A stretch of DNA of 9,740 nucleotides. It comes from an uncultured Eubacteriales bacterium. GTDB taxonomy: Bacteria > Bacillota > Clostridia > Peptostreptococcales > Anaerovoracaceae. The translations under genes were made by a program, and so were the position numbers. The stretch is taken from contig CAJUEB010000083.1 in the NCBI GenBank assembly GCA_910585135.1, forward strand, positions 1 through 9,740. Reading direction: 5' to 3'. A model generated the notes under the pieces. The model worked only from the letters and a program-made list of their open reading frames with translations, ran no database searches and was not told where the DNA came from. Positions 6,246 through 9,740 of this stretch are shown piece after piece (the stretch's first letter is position 1; each line of letters begins with the position of its first letter).

Positions 6246-7373
6246 ATGAACATAGCAGGATATGCCGAGACGCTCCGAAAACACCGCAGGGCTTTGCATC
6301 AAATCCCTGAGCTGGATCGGGCGCTTTACAAGACGAAGGAATATATCATGCAGGTGATCGGCGGGTATGATTGTGAGATCACGGAGCATTGCGAAACGGG
6401 ATTGTGTGCGTTCTTTGACAAAGGGGCGGACAGTACGCTGGCGTTCCGGACCGATATGGATGCGCTGCCGATTACGGAGTGCAATGAGGTGTCGTACAAA
6501 TCGCAGCATACCGGGAAAATGCACGCATGTGGGCATGACGGGCATATGGCGATGCTGCTGGGGCTTGCCGAATACGTGAATGCCCATGACTTGAATTATA
6601 ATATCCTGCTGATGTTCCAGCCGGCGGAGGAGTCGGGCGGCGCAGGCGGGGGAAAAGAGCTGTGCGCAAGCGGGATTTTGGAGCGGCATAATACGAAGGC
6701 GGTCTTTGGCATTCATCTCTGGCCGTTCCTTGCGGCGGGAAAGATCGGGTCAAGACCTGGCGTTCTCATGGCTCGCTTTACGAAAATGCTGGTGCAGGTG
6801 AAGGGAAAATCGGCTCATGCGACTGCGCCCGAAAAAGGGATCAATGCGCTCCATGCCGCATGCAGGTTCGTGGACAAGGCGTATGCAAAACACGATCTGT
6901 TGCTGGAGACGGCCAAACAGGCAGAGGAAAAGACGATTTTTTGTACAGGTGTTTTAAACAGCGGGGCTGCGTTTAATATTATCCCGGACACCGCTCGCAT
7001 CGATGGCACGATTCGCGCTTTCCAGGATGAACGGTTTGAACAGGTGCAGGCGCTCGTACAGGAGGCGGCAGAGGAAACCAAGGCGCAGATTGGGGCGGAT
7101 TTTTCAATTGAATATACGGAAGGGTATCCGATTCTAAGCAATGACCCTGCGCTTTACAAGTCGCTGGATTATCTGGATATCACGGAGCTGGAAGAGCCGC
7201 TTCTGATTTCGGAGGATTTCGCATTTTATGGGCTTCGCGTTCCTATGGTCATGTTTATGCTGGGAACAGGAAACGATATCGCATTGCATTCTGCGCGGTT
7301 TGATTTTGATGAGAGTATTCTCGTGAAGGGGCTGGAAACGTATCTTTCCATCATCGAGCATTTTAAGGCGTGA
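6246..7373 (+). CDS. M20-family amidohydrolase (hippurate hydrolase/aminoacylase-like)
   Basis: A 375-residue metal-dependent hydrolase of the M20D type (hippurate hydrolase, N-acyl-amino-acid and auxin-conjugate hydrolases), cytoplasmic. It probably releases an amino acid from an N-acyl or N-carbamoyl conjugate. Visible ligands: C95 and H97 in MHACGHDGHM with D98 beside them, E128-E129 in QPAEES, H157 in GIHLWP and H348 in ALHSARFDFDE; the order and spacing agree with the Cys-His-Glu-His-His site of plant ILL2. The lid (dimerisation) domain follows GKIGSRPGVLMARF and includes GKSAHATAPEKGINAL. SEDFAFYG near residue 322 is the usual late motif. The start at 6246 is preceded by AAAGGAAG lying within the last codons of the upstream gene; an ATG at 6228 inside that gene is less likely. 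It shares an operon with the YtcJ-type hydrolase. Acyl group and amino acid are unknown; N-acyl-cysteine is one option given the neighbours. Confidence 0.87.
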   Translation: MNIAGYAETLRKHRRALHQIPELDRALYKTKEYIMQVIGGYDCEITEHCETGLCAFFDKGADSTLAFRTDMDALPITECNEVSYKSQHTGKMHACGHDGHMAMLLGLAEYVNAHDLNYNILLMFQPAEESGGAGGGKELCASGILERHNTKAVFGIHLWPFLAAGKIGSRPGVLMARFTKMLVQVKGKSAHATAPEKGINALHAACRFVDKAYAKHDLLLETAKQAEEKTIFCTGVLNSGAAFNIIPDTARIDGTIRAFQDERFEQVQALVQEAAEETKAQIGADFSIEYTEGYPILSNDPALYKSLDYLDITELEEPLLISEDFAFYGLRVPMVMFMLGTGNDIALHSARFDFDESILVKGLETYLSIIEHFKA

Positions 7374-7562
7374 GGCGTTGGGGCATGAGGCGCGAGATGT
7401 GAGACGTGCCGAAACCACGGCCGGAAGTATGCGCTGAGGTTCATGTAGGCGCTTGGCGGGAAAAGTTGGCTGAAAATTGATATTTGCTATTGATGTGATG
7501 TGCGCCGGGGCTTGGCGGCAGATGCGTACGCAGCGGACGGAATGTTTTAAAAATCTTTTCTA
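7374..7562 (+). other. G-rich spacer without a gene
   Basis: Between the M20 hydrolase stop and the ATC-hydrolase promoter lies a G-rich plus strand with imperfect short echoes (GCGTGAGGCG, GCATGAGGCGCGAG, GATGTGAGACG at 7368-7408) and two similar words, GCGCTTGGCGG (7449-7459) and GGGGCTTGGCGG (7507-7518). There is no terminator with a U-run and no coding potential that I can support. Confidence 0.45.
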
Positions 7563-7593
7563 TTGACCCGAACTTTAGGGCAGGGTATAGAAT
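7563..7593 (+). promoter_or_regulatory. Candidate MerR-type promoter of the ATC-hydrolase gene
   Basis: TTGACC (7563-7568) and TAGAAT (7588-7593) are 19 bases apart. ACCC (7566-7569) and GGGT (7583-7586) form a dyad centred 13 bases after the first T of the -35, the same geometry as CueR-type MerR operators, where the arms run from the ACC of the -35 to a GGT just before the -10. An alternative -10, TATAGA at 7586, gives a 17-base spacer and would make it an ordinary promoter. Either way transcription begins near 7600, about 55 bases before the gene. Confidence 0.55.
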
Positions 7594-7653
7594 CGAATCA
7601 TAAGAATTAAAGTGTTTGATTGCGAATGGAAAAACAAGCAGGGAGGAATTTAC

Positions 7654-8163
7654 ATGGCAGACATTAAGAATGAAGCAACAAAGTATTTAGACGACGTAAC
7701 GACTACTGCGCTGCGTGCAGGAATTGAGCATAGGGCAAGCTGGTTTTATCTTCTTTTGGATGAGGCGCGCAAGAGAGGTCTTGATTGGGATGATTTCGCC
7801 AGAGAAGCGATTAAGTGCTGCGGGCATTTCCATGGACAGAAGAAGATCCTGGAGCCATGTCCGGAATATCAGGATATGACGAAATTCTATGATGCGTTCA
7901 TCGGGCCGCAGACGGAAAAGGTTTTGGAGGTTGAGCCGGTTGAAAAGACGCCGGACAACATGACGCTGGATTTCCACTATTGTCCGCTGATTACGGCATG
8001 GCAGAAGCTGGGTGCTTCGACGGAGGATATCGAGCATCTCTGTGATATCGCGATGGACGGAGACAGGGGAATCGCTGAGGAAATCGGGTTCAATTTTGTA
8101 ATCGATAAGAAGATTGCAGAGGGCGACGATGTTTGCCGCATCAGATTTTCCAAGAAAAAATAG
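7654..8163 (+). CDS. L-2-amino-thiazoline-4-carboxylate (ATC) hydrolase family protein
   Basis: A 169-residue cytoplasmic protein resembling the ATC hydrolase family (PF14196-like). The characterised Pseudomonas member opens the thiazoline ring of L-ATC to give N-carbamoyl-L-cysteine, which a second hydrolase converts to L-cysteine. Visible features: an N-terminal helical part (ASWFYLLLDEARKRGLDW), CCGHFHG (C55, C56, H58, H60), LDFHYCPLITAWQKLGAS (H108, C110) and the C-terminal CDIAMDGDRGIAEEIGFNF with C130, ending DDVCRIRF. The conserved His/Cys positions are candidate catalytic or metal residues. The start is the ATG at 7654, seven bases after GGGAGG; an upstream in-frame start at 7612 is weaker. 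It has its own promoter and no close partner in frame, but lies between an M20 hydrolase gene and a cysteine desulfidase gene, which fits thiazoline-to-cysteine catabolism. Many Firmicutes homologues are untested, so the true substrate may differ. Confidence 0.75.
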   Translation: MADIKNEATKYLDDVTTTALRAGIEHRASWFYLLLDEARKRGLDWDDFAREAIKCCGHFHGQKKILEPCPEYQDMTKFYDAFIGPQTEKVLEVEPVEKTPDNMTLDFHYCPLITAWQKLGASTEDIEHLCDIAMDGDRGIAEEIGFNFVIDKKIAEGDDVCRIRFSKKK

Positions 8164-8677
8164 GTGCGAAAAGGGCGGGTTGCTCGGTCGGATTGCCTGG
8201 GCGGACTGGATACTGGCGGTGGAACTGATTCGCTTGAATGAGCGGCATGGCGGGCGCTTGTCGGCAACCGTACTGATTGCTGGCGGTAATTAGGCAGTTC
8301 GGCTGGACGGTTCGTTTAGCGGTAATCCGGCGCCCCGGTCGCGGTAACCAGATGGTTCAGGCGGTCGGCTTGACCGGATTGCCTGGACGGTCGGCCTGCT
8401 CAGGTGTTGGGCTGCCCAGACAGGTGATTGAACAAAAACCGCTAATAGCAAATAGGCGATATTTGTCGAAATGAAGCCTTTTGTGAGGATTGGATGACAG
8501 CGGTCCGTCTGGGAACTTCCGGAAGAAGCAGGTTGTGCCGACTCGGCTGAGGTGTCTTGGAAGAAATAGATGTTGGCGGCTTGGCCGGAACGGAATCGCG
8601 GGTTGCAGCGAGAAAAAAGCCGTTAAAAAGACATATTTTACTGAATAAATTTTTACACAGCAAAGAAAGGTTAGACA
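8164..8677 (+). repeat. Gene-free G-rich region with degenerate short repeats
   Basis: About 510 bases without a supportable gene. CGGATTGCCTGG occurs at 8189-8200 and 8375-8386, each followed by a G/C-rich half (GCGGACTGG, ACGGTCGG). TTCGGCTGGACGGTTCG at 8298-8314 is a diverged relative. GCGGTAA recurs near 8283, 8320 and 8341. A short perfect palindrome CTTCCGGAAG lies at 8516-8525. The last 60 bases become AT-rich and should contain the promoter or leader of the desulfidase gene, but no well-spaced -35/-10 pair is visible. There is no clear terminator after the ATC-hydrolase gene, so read-through into the desulfidase gene is possible. Confidence 0.5.
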
Positions 8678-9740
8678 ATGATGTACGAAGAATTTGATAA
8701 AATATTAAATTATGAAATGATGCCGGCGCTGGGCTGTACCGACCCGATTGGGATTGCATACTGCGCCGCGACAGCCAGAAAGCATGCGAAAGGAGAAATT
8801 CAGAAGATCGATGCGATATTTTCCGGCAAGCTGGTTAAGAATGCGATCGCAGTCGTGATTCCTGGAAGCGGCGGACTGTGTGGTGTTTCCATTGCGACAG
8901 CTCTCGGCGTTACTTGCGGGGATGCTGATAAGAAGCTTGAGGTTTTGCAGGGCATTACCGAAGCACAGGTAGAGGAAGCCGTTGAGTTGGAAAAATCGGG
9001 CAAGCTCAATGTCTCGATTGCGGATAACGGCATTGCCTTGTATATGGAAATCCACTTAGTGACGGATCAGTCGAATGTAACGGTAGTTTTGCAGGATGGA
9101 TATACTAACATCGTGAAAATCGTTGTAAATGGGGATGTGATCTTATCGGCAGGCGATGATGCAGGTGACAGCGGTTATCGTTATGATCTCTTGAATCTGG
9201 ATAGCATCATTGATTTCACGGAAAATGCACCGCTGGATAACATGAAAATTGTCCAAGATGGACTTAAAATGAATGAAGCCCTTGCGGAGGCTGGCCTTTC
9301 GAGGGATTTCGGTGCAAATGCAGGACAGCGGATTCGCGACCGTATGGCGAAGAACTGTGTGGACAACCTTTCTTATAGTGCCATGATGTGGTCTGCCGCT
9401 GGCGTGGACGCCAGAATGTCGGGCTGCGAGCTGCCGGCTATGAGCAATACAGGGAGCGGAAATCAGGGCATTGTGTGCACGATGCCTGTATATGGTGCGG
9501 CGAAAGCGCTGGGTTCTTCCTGGGAGGAAACGGTGCGCGCTACAGCATTGAGCTGCCTGATCAGCATTTACATCAAGCATAGGATCGGCGCGCTTTCTAC
9601 GGTCTGCGGCTGCGTGGTAGCTGGTACGGGTTCTTCCTGTGGTATCGCATATCTGCAAGGTGGGCGCAAGACGGAGCTTCTTGATGCGATAAAAAATATG
9701 TTCGGCAATTTGGCAGGGATGATCTGTGACGGTGCAAAGG
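8678..9740 (+). CDS. cyuA: L-cysteine desulfidase, UPF0597/CyuA family (3' end missing)
   Basis: An oxygen-sensitive Fe-S enzyme that breaks L-cysteine into pyruvate, ammonia and hydrogen sulfide (CyuA/YhaM of E. coli, MJ1025 of Methanocaldococcus); it is often annotated as serine dehydratase alpha subunit. The frame is open to the window end: 354 residues of a usual 400-440 are present. Family marks: ALGCTDPIG with C20, matching the conserved N-terminal cysteine; VIPGSGGLCGV; MSNTGSGNQGI; VCGCVVAGTGSSCGIAYLQGG with C310; and MICDGAK with C350. C310 and C350 are 40 residues apart, as are the equivalent cysteines in MJ1025; the last conserved cysteine would fall just past the edge. The start ATG at 8678 has AGAAAGG seven bases before it, and a second ATG follows directly. 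The product would finish cysteine breakdown begun by the preceding hydrolases, or act separately in cysteine detoxification or energy supply. Confidence 0.88.
   Translation, partial: MMYEEFDKILNYEMMPALGCTDPIGIAYCAATARKHAKGEIQKIDAIFSGKLVKNAIAVVIPGSGGLCGVSIATALGVTCGDADKKLEVLQGITEAQVEEAVELEKSGKLNVSIADNGIALYMEIHLVTDQSNVTVVLQDGYTNIVKIVVNGDVILSAGDDAGDSGYRYDLLNLDSIIDFTENAPLDNMKIVQDGLKMNEALAEAGLSRDFGANAGQRIRDRMAKNCVDNLSYSAMMWSAAGVDARMSGCELPAMSNTGSGNQGIVCTMPVYGAAKALGSSWEETVRATALSCLISIYIKHRIGALSTVCGCVVAGTGSSCGIAYLQGGRKTELLDAIKNMFGNLAGMICDGAK

Noticed and set aside
8164..8450. CRISPR-like array suggested by recurring GC-rich words
   Set aside because: Copies are degenerate, unevenly spaced and have no uniform spacers; no cas gene is nearby.
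7481..8454. TATTTGCTATT at 7481-7491 and its reverse complement at 8444-8454, flanking the ATC-hydrolase gene like mobile-element ends
   Set aside because: Only 11 bases match, no target duplication or transposase is present, and the flanking bases diverge; most likely chance.
8277..8474. A 65-codon plus-strand open frame in the G-rich spacer
   Set aside because: Its composition follows the degenerate repeats, it has no ribosome site and no recognisable domain.
9143..9658. A 171-codon minus-strand open frame at the window end
   Set aside because: It overlaps the cysteine desulfidase, whose plus-strand frame is uninterrupted from 8678 to the edge and carries all family motifs.

Overview
The window looks like a chromosomal segment of an anaerobic, moderate-GC Gram-positive bacterium, probably class Clostridia (Bacillota). 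Supports are strong AGGAGG-type ribosome sites, sigma-A-like promoters, a clostridial-type molybdopterin-binding protein that ends in a cysteine cluster, and an oxygen-sensitive Fe-S cysteine desulfidase. I cannot name a genus. No rRNA, tRNA, insertion sequence or CRISPR array is visible.

Layout. (1) 1-1673: the end of a molybdate-type operon on the plus strand. A ModC-like ABC ATPase, cut by the window start, overlaps by 4 bases a 339-residue molybdopterin-binding (MoeA/MogA-fold) protein. (2) 1733-2523: a compact toxin-antitoxin module, a RelB/DinJ-type antitoxin followed by a PIN-domain toxin. Its promoter lies inside a perfect 16-bp-arm inverted repeat, the likely autoregulatory operator. 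A strong hairpin at 2630-2665 separates it from the next, convergent gene. (3) 2792-4270, minus strand: a GPH-type (MelB-like) cation symporter. It diverges from the following genes across a regulatory region of about 350 bp. (4) 4619-7373: an apparent two-gene operon of a YtcJ-type amidohydrolase and an M20 (hippurate hydrolase/aminoacylase-like) amidohydrolase. (5) 7654-8163: an L-2-amino-thiazoline-4-carboxylate (ATC) hydrolase family protein with its own promoter. (6) 8164-8677: a G-rich stretch without a gene, carrying degenerate short repeats. (7) 8678 to the window end: an L-cysteine desulfidase (CyuA/UPF0597) that runs off the edge before its stop codon.

Working together: regions 3-7 read as a possible peripheral catabolic cluster. 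The symporter may import a substrate, two hydrolases may cleave amide or N-acyl bonds, the ATC-hydrolase homologue may open a thiazoline ring (giving N-carbamoyl-cysteine in the known Pseudomonas pathway), and the desulfidase would turn cysteine into pyruvate, ammonia and sulfide. This is inference from family membership and gene order. The two promoters in front of the hydrolase operon and of the ATC-hydrolase gene both have a TTGACC box, a 19-bp spacer and a dyad centred on the same position, the geometry of MerR-family-regulated promoters. That suggests shared control by an activator encoded outside the window.
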